From positions 1 to 64,000 of the forward strand of contig JASJCB010000042.1 of NCBI GenBank assembly GCA_030066195.1: DNA of 64,000 nucleotides. The letters run 5' to 3'. This DNA is from Acidobacteriota bacterium. GTDB taxonomy: Bacteria > Acidobacteriota > Holophagae > Acanthopleuribacterales > Acanthopleuribacteraceae. The position numbers and the translations under genes were made by a program. Positions 51,830 through 61,339 of the stretch are shown in pieces. Every line of letters begins with the position of its first letter. Position 1 is the stretch's first letter. The notes under the pieces are model-generated. The model saw only the letters and a list, made by a program, of their open reading frames with translations. It was not told the DNA's origin and searched no databases.

Positions 51830-54715
51830 GTGCGACTGGATCTGGTCAAAAGGCCGCAACATTTCAACATCCCGGGCAGCGAACTGGTTCGTGTGGAAGG
51901 GAACTCCGGTTACGGGATTCGCCTGGGCGAGCGGATGGTGGGTTTCTCATCCGATGCGGTCAATCGGGTTGCCCTCAAGGTTGAAGACGGCAGCCTGATG
52001 ATCCGACTCCAGGCCGAATCGGGGGAGACCATCGGCAGCTATCGCATCCCCAGCGCGGCCGTGCTGCAGCAAAACCTGGCCGGTCTGGTGGAGTCGGGCA
52101 TCACCATCCACGCCCGCGAACGCGACGAACTGGTCAAGCTGATGCAACTCAGCATGAGCGGCGCCATGTCCAGCGAGGAAGTACTGCTTTTGCTGGACGA
52201 GATCAGCCACACCGTCCCGCGCCTGCCCGCTTCAGGAGCGGTCGACGCCGGCGATCTCTATCCCCAATTATCCACCAAGGTCCGCGAACTGCTTCAGGCC
52301 ATGCCCCCTGAGATCCAGCGCTTCGTCATTCTGAACAACTACCACCGCGTGCCCGAGGCAGACTGGCACGCCCTGCACTTCCTATCCAAGGTGGACCCCG
52401 CTACCGACAAGGCCCTGATTCGTTTCCTTTCCGGGCTTACCCCCTATCATTTCGAGGCCGCCGCCGAGTTGCAGGCCGTCGCCCGGCGCAATCCCCTGAT
52501 CACCCCCAAGAACCTGCCCAAGTTGAGCGGTGACATCTTCGGTCAATTGGTCAAGATGTTGGCCGGTGTCGAGGTGACCGGCAACAGTCGCATTCTCTCT
52601 TTTCAACCCGCCCTGGCCCGGTTCATCTTCGACAAATACCCCATGGAGATTCCCGACTTCACGGCCGCGCCCACCTTCGAGGCCCTGGAACGCAAATTTC
52701 TCAACTCCCTGCGTTTGACAACGGGCGAACAGGCGGAGATTGACCCATTACGGCGTGTCCTGCTGGGTCGCTTGGACGCCTCGCGTTACAAGGAAGCCGC
52801 CTTATTCCTATCCGGCGATCCCAAGGCCCGCTTTTCGGTAGAGGTTCGCGAGGGCCTGCGGCATTTCTTCGCCAATATGCCCGCCAAAACCCCGGACGCA
52901 CACATCTCCAGCATCAATACGCGCGCCTTGGAACGCGTCCGCCATTTTCTGAACAGCGCCCAACCCGGCTTGCTGGAAAACCTCGCCCATGTTCCGGTCC
53001 GGCAGAAGGAACACCAGACGCCGGACGCGGCCCTGGCTCGAAAGTTCACTGCCATGTCGCGCTCCGAACGACTCGGACTGTTCCTGCTGGACCACCTTGA
53101 CCCTCATCGGCACAAGGGCCTGACCGAATTCTTCTCCGGCGCCAACCGCCTGTCGCGCATGACGCCGGCCCTGTTGGATGCGTTGGGCGACCTGCTGGAG
53201 CAACCGGCTTTCCCCAAGCAACACCGGGGCCTCTCCGGTTTACGCCTGGACCGCTTCGAGCAATTGGTCAAGATCCTGGATCAGAAACCCGGCCTTACCG
53301 CGCCTTTGGACTACCTGCCGCGCAACCCCGTTCTGCGCGAGGCGGTGGAGGACCTGGCCCTTCCCCTTAAAAGCCAAACTGCGACAGATCGCGGCAAAAG
53401 CGCGGCCGACCTGAAGGCGGTGGCGGCCTCCATGGAAAACCGCCTGAAAATGCTGCCCGAAACCCAGCGCAACCAATTGCTGACCAACCTGCTCGACGAG
53501 CATCTGACCCACTTCAAACGCGTGGCCGCCCTGGACCAGGCTTGGAGTGCGCAGAGCCATTTGGACGCCTTGATCCAGGGTAAGCCCGGCAGAAGCGAAC
53601 TTCGCGATTTAATCAACGCCTTGTATGGTTTGCGCGACGTGCTGGCCAAGGAAAGCGAGCCCGATATCCGTTGGGACCTGTGGCAACGCCGGGCTCGCGA
53701 GGGCAAGGTTCGCGACCCCAATCCGCCCCTGGTGGAACGACTGGTGCAGCAATCCAAGGGCCTGGAACGCTATCTGGACCTGGATCTCATGCTGCCCGAT
53801 GACAACATCAGCCTCAAGGAAAAGGTGCGCGAGTTGGGATGGGTGCGCCGCATCGATCACTTCCTGGGCCGTATCGATGAACGGCGCGATGATCCCATGC
53901 GTCTCATGCGCTCGCTCAACCGGTTCCGGCCCGTGCTCATGGAAATGATCGAACTGCTGGGCAACGAAGGCAACCAGGACTGGACCCTCCTGGCCGGCAG
54001 TCCCATGCTGAAACGCAAGATCCGCCAGTTCATGGACTTTCGCCAAAGCCTGCTGGCCGGCGAGAAGCCGGACCCGACCGGGCTCTTCGACGGACCTTTC
54101 CTACGCGGGGAATTGGGTCCCTCGGCCGAGCGTATGCTGCAAGCCGAGATGAAACGCTTCGAGCCCATGTTCCGCGAGGCCCTGCTGCGCTTGGGCGACG
54201 GCGAGGAAAGTCTCTTTCGGGCGGTGCTGGAACGCGCCGCAAGCCCGGCGGGCATGGACGGAACCGAGGTCGCCGCGCGCGTGCGCACCATGCTGGAAAA
54301 CATTCACGAATTCAACCAGTACCAAAACCTGAATAATCAACCCCTATACCTTTCGCTGCCCCTGCGCTACGGCAATCAGCAATCAGCCATGGAGTTGGCC
54401 GCCTTCAAAGTCCCCGGCAAGAAAAACGACAAACAGCGTTTCCTGGTCGTCATCCACCTGGACTTCCCGGACTGGGGCCACCTGCGCGTGGACGCGTTGA
54501 AGGATAAGGACAGCCTGTCGGCCACCTTTTGGGTAGAAAACCGCAAGATGCAAAACCTGCTGATGGACGAGCTGCACCTCCTGGAAGACCGCCTGGAAGA
54601 AACCGGCCTGGGCGAGACCACGCTGAACGTGCGCTTGCAGCCGGAACGCGCCTCGCGACCGGTCTCGGAACTGTGCATGCCCGCCCACGAAGGCGAGGTT
54701 GACCTGCAAATCTGA
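51830..54715 (+). CDS. Large protein with a FliK-like C-terminal domain
   Basis: This 961-residue protein starts at GTG (51830) with AAGGA upstream. A TTG six codons earlier is the alternative. The last 130 residues, from YLSLPLRYGNQQSAMELAAFKV to LEDRLEETGLGETTLNVRLQ, have the strand-helix pattern of the flagellar hook-length control (FliK) C-terminal domain. The first 830 residues are helical with repeated 'alpha-hairpin' patterns (EQLVKILDQKPGL, LPRLPASG and so on) and no named domain. No flagellar genes lie nearby. It may be a length-control or scaffold protein for another secretion or surface system. That is an inference. Confidence 0.6.
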   Translation: MRLDLVKRPQHFNIPGSELVRVEGNSGYGIRLGERMVGFSSDAVNRVALKVEDGSLMIRLQAESGETIGSYRIPSAAVLQQNLAGLVESGITIHARERDELVKLMQLSMSGAMSSEEVLLLLDEISHTVPRLPASGAVDAGDLYPQLSTKVRELLQAMPPEIQRFVILNNYHRVPEADWHALHFLSKVDPATDKALIRFLSGLTPYHFEAAAELQAVARRNPLITPKNLPKLSGDIFGQLVKMLAGVEVTGNSRILSFQPALARFIFDKYPMEIPDFTAAPTFEALERKFLNSLRLTTGEQAEIDPLRRVLLGRLDASRYKEAALFLSGDPKARFSVEVREGLRHFFANMPAKTPDAHISSINTRALERVRHFLNSAQPGLLENLAHVPVRQKEHQTPDAALARKFTAMSRSERLGLFLLDHLDPHRHKGLTEFFSGANRLSRMTPALLDALGDLLEQPAFPKQHRGLSGLRLDRFEQLVKILDQKPGLTAPLDYLPRNPVLREAVEDLALPLKSQTATDRGKSAADLKAVAASMENRLKMLPETQRNQLLTNLLDEHLTHFKRVAALDQAWSAQSHLDALIQGKPGRSELRDLINALYGLRDVLAKESEPDIRWDLWQRRAREGKVRDPNPPLVERLVQQSKGLERYLDLDLMLPDDNISLKEKVRELGWVRRIDHFLGRIDERRDDPMRLMRSLNRFRPVLMEMIELLGNEGNQDWTLLAGSPMLKRKIRQFMDFRQSLLAGEKPDPTGLFDGPFLRGELGPSAERMLQAEMKRFEPMFREALLRLGDGEESLFRAVLERAASPAGMDGTEVAARVRTMLENIHEFNQYQNLNNQPLYLSLPLRYGNQQSAMELAAFKVPGKKNDKQRFLVVIHLDFPDWGHLRVDALKDKDSLSATFWVENRKMQNLLMDELHLLEDRLEETGLGETTLNVRLQPERASRPVSELCMPAHEGEVDLQI

Positions 54716-54721
54716 CAGGCC

Positions 54722-57700
54722 TTATTGCCTGCTTAATTTCTCCATCACGGGCACGCCGGCTTTCAGATGCAATCGCCTGGTATAGGTCTCTCCCCGGTCG
54801 TCGCTTACCTTCAGGGTCCACATACCCTCCGGCACACCGAACGCCGACCCTCCCTGATCGGAAAAAAAAGCACCCCGGCCCTGTATGAAGTCCTCTTCCT
54901 CGACGAAAATGCATTGGATGGTTTGCTCTTTCCGCTCCAGCCGGGCAGACGTCATGCGGCGCCCGGCGACGTTCAGAAGAAAAACCAGTTCAGTCGCGGG
55001 CTCAAGCTGGACCGAAACCTCGCTGGTTTCGCCTTCTCGAACCTGGATGTCGGGTTGTTCAATCACCGCCTCGCGGCCGCAAAAACTCATGACCAGGTCC
55101 ACTCGCCAGACCCCTGTTGGAATCTCCGCCGATAAAACAGTGGAGCCGTTGACCGAAAATTTGCGCCTGACGGCGGGCTGTTCACCGCCCGCTTCGGTCA
55201 ACGCCAGGTCCATCCATCCGCTGATCGGTTCCGGTGTAAACCGAACCAGAAGGCTGCCGAAGGTGTTCGTCCCCACCTCGCCCACGTCCATATCGGGACC
55301 ATTCGCGGGCATGGTCAGGCCGCTGACCAGCAATTCTCCACGCTCGAAACCGTCGCCGCCGACCAGATCATAGACGCCGGGCGGCACGCTGTCGAAGCGA
55401 AACTCCTTGCCGGCCGGTTTTTTTGAGCGGCGATACGTCAGGCCGTCAATCGCGCCGACCAGGGTAACCCATTCGAAGGACGCGTTTTTCAAGCGACCGG
55501 TCAAGGCGCCGAAACGGTGGAAGGCAACGGTCTCCCGAATATCCTCGGCGGCTACCTGGAAATCGAAGCGGTTGGGGTGCAGGTGCAGCACTCTTTCAAA
55601 GAAGGGTTCGCCTTTCCCGCCCAGCACCAGGGTATAGGCGCCGGGCTTCACGTTTTTGAAGCGGAAGCTGCCGTCCGGTTCCACGGCGTACTTTATTTTT
55701 TCGGCCCTGCGGACCCAGGGCTCCCGCGTATTCGGTATCAGAAACAATTGGTGTCCCGATGCCGGCAGATTGCCGTGAAATGCCGAGCCGCCGACGGTAA
55801 AGCGCCTGTCGAAACCCCATTTCAATTCCAGGCTTTCACCCTCATCAAGGGTCACGCTTTCGGATTCGGTAGTCTGCCCGGAGACCTTCAGGCTGACCTG
55901 ATAGTTGCCGGGCTGCAATTTCTCGAAATCCGCTTTATGACCCTTTTTCAGCGAATGACCCTGAGTGCCTCCCATTCTATCGAGAAATAACCTGACAAAG
56001 CCGTCGGGATAGGTTTCCTTGTTTACGGTCACGGTGAGGCGGGCATTGCGGACAACACGTATTTCCAGATTCTCCCGTTCCTCGACCGGTTTGTCCATCA
56101 GGCCGGCCAGGTGAACAGGGGCAATTGTATCGCCGATGACCATCAGGTCGGCGGGGTTTCCCTCCGGAAGGTTTTCGAAGAGGAAACGGCCGGTTGCGTC
56201 AGTGGTCGCCTCGCGGAAAAGTAAGGCTTGCTGCCGGAACGTTTTTCTGGACCAGGTTGCCGTCGAAAAAAAACTGAAAAAGGGATGGCCCTGTTGGTAG
56301 CACCACAGCAGCACCTCGGCTCCGGCAACCGGTTCCCCCCGGGAGGTTTGCACCGTCCCCGAAACGGTTACCGCATCGGCGCCGATGAGGAATTCACGCT
56401 CGACGGGTTCTTCCAGCGGAACGATGTTTGAAAAGTAACCCGCGACACCCTCGCCCGCGGCGATGATCAGGAACCGTTTTTCATTCTTTTGTTTGTCCAG
56501 CAGGAAACGGCCGTCCGGGGCGTCGAACTGAACGCCCTCATAATCCCACAAATCGCGACGCATCCGGTATCCGCTTTGCGAGAAGACCTTGACGGTAAAG
56601 GACGGAACCGGCCGGCCCGTGCGCGCATCGATCACCCGGCCGGCGATAGCCAGGCCCTCCGATAAGACCACTTCCAGCGTTTCCATATCGGTAAGCACAA
56701 GGCCCGGCAGTTTTTTAGTGAGATAACCCGCACGACTGAAGGAGAGGTCGACATCACGCGGGAGGTCACGCAACTGGAAGCTTCCCGCGCTGTCGGTAAC
56801 CATTACATCCCGCCGGGAACCCCGCCGAAGAGGGGAAAACTTGTCCGTTTTCACCGGGTTTTCGGCCTGAATCTTCACCCCGCTCAGCGGTGCGCCCAAG
56901 CTGTCGACGACGCGGCCTTCCAAACTGAAGCCCGGGGACAGGCGGATGTGCAGCGGTTTATCCCAGTCGACCCGGAGGATGATTTGCGCCCAAACCGCAT
57001 AACCCGGTTTGGTAACCTGGAGCCGCTTCTTGAAGGAACCCTTGGGTAGTTGAACCTCGAAACTGCCGTCCCCACGCGTCTGAACGGGTTCCCGGTCGCT
57101 GATGACGACGGCGGCGCCTTCGACGGGCAGGTCCCGCTCATCGGTAACCCTGCCGGTGATGGTGGTCTCATAGGTCGGAGGTTTCAAGACCAGTTCCACG
57201 GGCATGGTTTTCCGGTCCACGCTTAATTGAACCATCTTCGAGGCCCTCTTATAGCCGGGCGCGGAGGCTCCAAAAAAGAGGCGTTCGCCGAAGGGTAGGC
57301 TCTCGATGCGAAACGCGCCGGCGGCATCGCTGAACACGTGGTCTCGGCGGCCTTCCAGTGTGACGCGCGCGCCGGGGAAAGGCTGTCGGCTTTCGTCGTA
57401 AACCACGCCTTCTATCATGCCGCCGGGTTCCAGGAAAACAGTAAAACGGGAGCGCTCCTGCCCCGCGTTGTCGAAGACCCGACGGGCCCTGGCGAATCCG
57501 GGCGCGGCGACTTCCAGGCTCCAGATTTCGGGGGAAAGGAACAGGTTTACACGACCGTTTTCGTCAGTCTTATAGGTTTCGCCGGCCAGATCGACGGGCG
57601 TTACCGCCGCGCCGGCAACCGGCTCGCCCGTTTCCCGAGCGACCACGGTCAGTACCAGTTCATGCGCCGGCTTCATCTCCAGGTTGAGCGGACCCACCGA

Positions 57701-58195
57701 GGGTTCTTCCTCACCGACCTGGAACCGAAGGCGATTGCCGGCGCGGTCGAAGGAAATCAATCCGGGCGCAACGGCGTGAATGAAATAGGCCCCGGCCTCC
57801 AACTTCTCGAAACGAAAGGCGCCGTCGGGGCCGGACATCACCGGCGGCTTGTAACCATCACCGTCCAAACCACGCAACACCACCCTGGCTCCCGCAAAAG
57901 CCTTGCCTTCATGCAGAACCGTACCGAAGCAACCCAAGCCGACACCGTCCGCCTTCGCCTTTCGATGCTTCTTAGTGTCTCCGTCGGTCGTGGATGCATT
58001 CACCCGATCGGCATCGGCCGTTGCCTCGTCATTTGGGCCGGATGTGTCCCGACGGGTTTGATCATGGGTATCCTCGGCGGTTTGTGGTGTCGCGGTTTCC
58101 TCGCCGGTCGCATTCCATGATGCATCTCTGAATAAAAACAGCAGCAAACCGACAGCGACAATGATTACCGCGACGTATAGACGCTTTCTCTGCAT
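54722..58195 (-). CDS. Membrane-anchored protein with multiple carboxypeptidase-regulatory-like domains
   Basis: This 1157-residue protein begins with a membrane anchor (LYVAVIIVAVGLLLFLF) and a Thr/Asp-rich linker to about residue 80. Repeated immunoglobulin-like CarboxypepD_reg-type units follow, seen as 'VTDERDLPVEGAAVVISDREPVQTRGDGSFEVQLPKG', 'VVDSLGAPLSGVKIQAENP' and 'TSRGEPVAGAEVLLW', each with G-x-F-x-(F/I)-x-x-(L/V)-P-x-G. About a dozen such units span the protein. No enzyme domain is present. It is probably an extracellular structural or sugar-binding protein. The ATG at 58195 has a GAGG site. Confidence 0.82.
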   Translation of the reverse strand: MQRKRLYVAVIIVAVGLLLFLFRDASWNATGEETATPQTAEDTHDQTRRDTSGPNDEATADADRVNASTTDGDTKKHRKAKADGVGLGCFGTVLHEGKAFAGARVVLRGLDGDGYKPPVMSGPDGAFRFEKLEAGAYFIHAVAPGLISFDRAGNRLRFQVGEEEPSVGPLNLEMKPAHELVLTVVARETGEPVAGAAVTPVDLAGETYKTDENGRVNLFLSPEIWSLEVAAPGFARARRVFDNAGQERSRFTVFLEPGGMIEGVVYDESRQPFPGARVTLEGRRDHVFSDAAGAFRIESLPFGERLFFGASAPGYKRASKMVQLSVDRKTMPVELVLKPPTYETTITGRVTDERDLPVEGAAVVISDREPVQTRGDGSFEVQLPKGSFKKRLQVTKPGYAVWAQIILRVDWDKPLHIRLSPGFSLEGRVVDSLGAPLSGVKIQAENPVKTDKFSPLRRGSRRDVMVTDSAGSFQLRDLPRDVDLSFSRAGYLTKKLPGLVLTDMETLEVVLSEGLAIAGRVIDARTGRPVPSFTVKVFSQSGYRMRRDLWDYEGVQFDAPDGRFLLDKQKNEKRFLIIAAGEGVAGYFSNIVPLEEPVEREFLIGADAVTVSGTVQTSRGEPVAGAEVLLWCYQQGHPFFSFFSTATWSRKTFRQQALLFREATTDATGRFLFENLPEGNPADLMVIGDTIAPVHLAGLMDKPVEERENLEIRVVRNARLTVTVNKETYPDGFVRLFLDRMGGTQGHSLKKGHKADFEKLQPGNYQVSLKVSGQTTESESVTLDEGESLELKWGFDRRFTVGGSAFHGNLPASGHQLFLIPNTREPWVRRAEKIKYAVEPDGSFRFKNVKPGAYTLVLGGKGEPFFERVLHLHPNRFDFQVAAEDIRETVAFHRFGALTGRLKNASFEWVTLVGAIDGLTYRRSKKPAGKEFRFDSVPPGVYDLVGGDGFERGELLVSGLTMPANGPDMDVGEVGTNTFGSLLVRFTPEPISGWMDLALTEAGGEQPAVRRKFSVNGSTVLSAEIPTGVWRVDLVMSFCGREAVIEQPDIQVREGETSEVSVQLEPATELVFLLNVAGRRMTSARLERKEQTIQCIFVEEEDFIQGRGAFFSDQGGSAFGVPEGMWTLKVSDDRGETYTRRLHLKAGVPVMEKLSRQ

Positions 58196-58512
58196 GGACA
58201 GCCTCACTCCCTGGTTTTAATCTAGTCGAAAAAAGGTGAAAAACAAAACGATAGAACGGGGGAGTACAGCCGGTACAATTGTAATTAAACGCGACTGAAC
58301 CAAAAAAGTTCGATAAACAGCAACCGTGGCGGTGATCCGCCTTCGAAGGTCGTGTCTTCCCGGGAAAACGAGAAGTGTTTTTCAAGGGGCGCAAGGGCCC
58401 AGGGTAAGGCATGACTGTCCTGCGCCCCCTGGAAAAGCATGTGTTGAACTGATCCCGCCGGAATATTAGCTCACGGAATTTGCTTGACTGGATCACCAGG
58501 AGAATTGGAAAA
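58196..58512. other. Intergenic region with a palindrome
   Basis: The region contains the 10-bp palindrome TTCCCGGGAA at 58357-58366. No gene is seen before the integrase remnant. A promoter for the large repeat protein must lie here. Confidence 0.5.
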
Positions 58513-59022
58513 ATGACGAATCGTACCTCTTCTAACCGGCCATCTTCCCAGAAAAATAAGCACCCTTTCCAGGTGAGAATACCGCTCCAAAGTGGCGGTG
58601 CATCTGTATTTCTTTTCGTTTTTTCCCTTTTGGATACACTCCGCCCGGAACCTATTCAGACGGCAGGTATTGAGAATCCAGTGATGGTGAAATCGTCGGC
58701 TCTTTTTCTCAGCGGCCGGGGTGAGCCTTTAACTCGCTCAGGAATCACCTACATCGTGAAGAAATACGCGGGCCTGGCGGGACATCGGTGCCACACAATC
58801 CAATCTAAATCAGTCAGCCCTCATACCATTCGGCATTCCATTGCCATGACCTTGATCCGTTCCGGCCAGGAAATCTATATGATCCAGGACTTCCTTGGTC
58901 ACGCCGACATCAACACCACTCATACTTACTTCGAAATCGACATGGATATGAAACGAAAGGTTCTCGAAAAATCGTCCCCGCAAGATAGGAAACAGAAACC
59001 GCCAAGATGGAAGAAGCCGTAA
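58513..59022 (+). pseudogene. Tyrosine recombinase C-terminal remnant
   Basis: An open frame carries ALFLSGRGEPLTRSGITYIV, then VSPHTIRHSIAMTLIRSGQ and IQDFLGHADINTTHTYFEID. It includes the box-II HTIRH, the GH pair and the catalytic tyrosine (THTYFEI), ending MDMKRKVLEK as in integrases of Tn554-like modules. The core-binding N-terminal domain and the box-I arginine are missing, and the first 50 residues do not fit the family. It is a truncated, probably inactive remnant. Confidence 0.7.
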
Positions 59023-59261
59023 GGTATTGGCTTTCTTGGAAAGCCAGACAAAGGGAGGTTTGGCACCTGCCGCCCCATCATGATGATTTCCGATTATGTG
59101 AAGAAAATACGACGAACTTACAATGTTTACAGGGAGAAACGTAGGTCTTCTCACATAATCCTTGTCAGACCATAACCCGAATACTCGTCCGGTCGAAGGG
59201 TTTTTGGGAAACGACCCTCTTTGAATTTTGTTGATCGTGGATGCTCATTGTATGTGCTTAT

Positions 59262-59432
59262 CTACCCCCGCCCCAGCGCCGTGCCCGACATAACCACCGC
59301 CCCGGCCGAACTAAATAGCAAAGTAACAACCGGAGTCAACGCAACCGGGCAACGGAAAAAACACCCGGCGATGGTACCGGACACAATTTCTGATTTCTTC
59401 ACCAATTTCCATGGATGCTTACCCTTAGGCAC
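59262..59432 (-). CDS. Doubtful small membrane protein
   Basis: A GTG-started frame of 56 codons has an AAGG site and encodes a basic N-terminus (PKGKHPWKLVKKSE) and two hydrophobic stretches (IVSGTIAGCFF and VALTPVVTLLFSSAGAVVM). This is what a small membrane protein would look like, but the frame is short, the start weak and no family is known. Confidence 0.3.
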   Translation of the reverse strand: MPKGKHPWKLVKKSEIVSGTIAGCFFRCPVALTPVVTLLFSSAGAVVMSGTALGRG

Positions 59433-59583
59433 GTTACCTTTTCAACAAAGCCACCTCAATTAGTTGTTTAATTCACAAAAAGGTCAAAATTCATCACTTT
59501 TTTGCTCAAAAACCCTCTTGAATCGGCGTCATAGGGTTTTTTGCCCGGGAACGAGACCGGTTGACACTCGTCGGAACGGTTCC

Positions 59584-59595
59584 GTTCCCGGGAAC
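59584..59595. repeat. GTTCCCGGGAAC palindrome
   Basis: A perfect 12-bp member of the family also seen at 2309, 32812, 32858, 40102 and 58357. Decayed neighbours are at 59542 and 59628. Confidence 0.6.
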
Positions 59596-60264
59596 AGGAC
59601 CGTGTTCGGAGTCGGAGACCGGTTCCGTTCCCGAGATTGGTTATACCTGAACGATGCGAAGTCGGTTCCAATCCCGGAAAAGTACCCAACGAACCATCAA
59701 CCCGGGTTGTTTTTTGCGAAAATGTGTTCGAGGTTCTCGGCCAGGGAGATTTCGAATCAGGGCCGAAGTTGTGAAATCGGCAGTATACGACGCCAATTTC
59801 GAGGAAAGATAGGAGTTCTTGAGTTCCAAGCGTCCGTTTCTTGAGCCTAAAACTCCTTTTTTATATATGAAAAATCCGATTCCCGGCCGTCGTATTGTAT
59901 TTTCCTTTTTGACAATACTGCTGCCCGAGAACGTTGCCCTGTTTCGTTTCCACCCCGGTTCCGTCGCCGGGAATGGAACCGACGTGAACGGTCGCGACAA
60001 TGACGGACCATGTCTGCCGTGACGGATGGTCAAACTACAAAGGATAAGAGAGCCTTTCTGCACCAGGTTGCCGGTTCGGTTACCTCAATCACATCACCCG
60101 CATTCGCGGCATCCAACGCGTCCCTGATAGTCGTTGTAAGGGCCTGCCGGCCGAATGGATCTCATCACGACTTCGGCGCGTTCCTGAAAAAAAGTCAACG
60201 TCTGCTTTGGATATCGGGGGATTTGTATTAGAATGCAGAGTTTTGTTTAGAGGAGGTGTTGCCC

Positions 60265-61269
60265 ATGACGAAAGTCGTACTCATTCCGGGGGACGGCATC
60301 GGTCCCGAAATTACCGCCGGGGTTACCCGGGTTCTCGAAAAAGCCGGAGCCGGCATAGAGTGGGTAGAGGCGGCAGGTGGTTTGGGCGCCTACGAAGAAT
60401 TCGGCGATCCCCTGCCCGAGGAAACCATCGACAAGATCAAGGAACACCGTATTGCCTTGAAAGGACCCCTGACCACGCCGGTCGGCGGCGGATTTCGTTC
60501 CGTGAACGTGCGTTTGAGACAAATTTTCAAGCTATACAGCAACATTCGCCCGGCCAAAACCATCCCGGGCCTGTTCAACAAGTGCGGTGATGTGGACCTC
60601 GTGCTGTTCCGCGAGAACACACAGGGCCTGTACAGCGGCTTGGAACAATGGGGCGACGAGGCTCAAAGTCGCGCCGAAAGCGTTGCGGTGGTCACTCGCG
60701 AGGCATCCGAAAAGATTGTACGCGCGGCTTTCGACTACGCCGTTCACCACGATCGCGACAAGGTGACCCTGGTGCACAAGGCCAACATCCTCAAGCTGAG
60801 CAGCGGCCTGTTTCTGAAGGTAGGCGAGGATGTTGCCAAAGATTATCCAAAAGTTGGTTTTGAAAACATCATTGTGGACAATATGGCCATGCAAATGGTG
60901 ATGAATCCGCAACGTTTCGGCGTAGTGGTCACCACCAACCTCTTCGGCGACATCCTCTCGGACCTGGCTTCCGGCCTGGTGGGCGGTCTCGGGCTTACCG
61001 GTTCCGCCAACATCGGCGAGAACTACGCCATCTTCGAAGCGGTTCACGGTTCGGCGCCCGATATTGCGGGTCAGAATAAGGCCAACCCCACGGCTCTGCT
61101 GTTCTCCGCGTTGATGCTGTTGGACTATCTGGGTAAACCCGATCTGGCCGAACACATCCGCGGCGCCATTCTGGCCGCTCTTGCCGACGAAAACACGCGC
61201 ACCGGCGATGTGGGCGGCAAAGGTTCTACGACAACCTTTACCGAAGCCATCTGCGCCCACCTGGACTGA
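60265..61269 (+). CDS. NAD-dependent isocitrate dehydrogenase-type enzyme
   Basis: This 334-residue beta-decarboxylating dehydrogenase has an AGGAGG site before its ATG. Signatures are IPGDGIGPEI, the substrate segment FRSVNVRLRQIFKLYSNIRP, ENTQGLYSGLEQ, the metal-binding DILSDLASGLVGGLG and GSAPDIAGQNKANPTALL. The length and the ENTQGLYSGLE motif fit the short NAD-linked isocitrate dehydrogenases. Isopropylmalate or homoisocitrate is the alternative, but leu genes are absent nearby. Confidence 0.85.
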   Translation: MTKVVLIPGDGIGPEITAGVTRVLEKAGAGIEWVEAAGGLGAYEEFGDPLPEETIDKIKEHRIALKGPLTTPVGGGFRSVNVRLRQIFKLYSNIRPAKTIPGLFNKCGDVDLVLFRENTQGLYSGLEQWGDEAQSRAESVAVVTREASEKIVRAAFDYAVHHDRDKVTLVHKANILKLSSGLFLKVGEDVAKDYPKVGFENIIVDNMAMQMVMNPQRFGVVVTTNLFGDILSDLASGLVGGLGLTGSANIGENYAIFEAVHGSAPDIAGQNKANPTALLFSALMLLDYLGKPDLAEHIRGAILAALADENTRTGDVGGKGSTTTFTEAICAHLD

Positions 61270-61339
61270 ATAGCGACGAAACTCGATTGAAGCCGGGCCG
61301 CCCCTCGACGGGCAATCGGCCCGGCGCCGGTCGAACGGG

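Larger units (their letters stand above)
59023..60264. other. Long intergenic region rich in palindromes
   Basis: About 1.2 kb with one doubtful small ORF (59262-59432). Palindromes of the TTCCCGGGAA family occur at 59542-59552 (decayed), 59584-59595 (GTTCCCGGGAAC), 59628-59636 (decayed) and about 59922. The phrases GGTTCCGTTCCCG and GAGACCGGTT recur, so part of the stretch seems to be short repeats. Confidence 0.55.
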
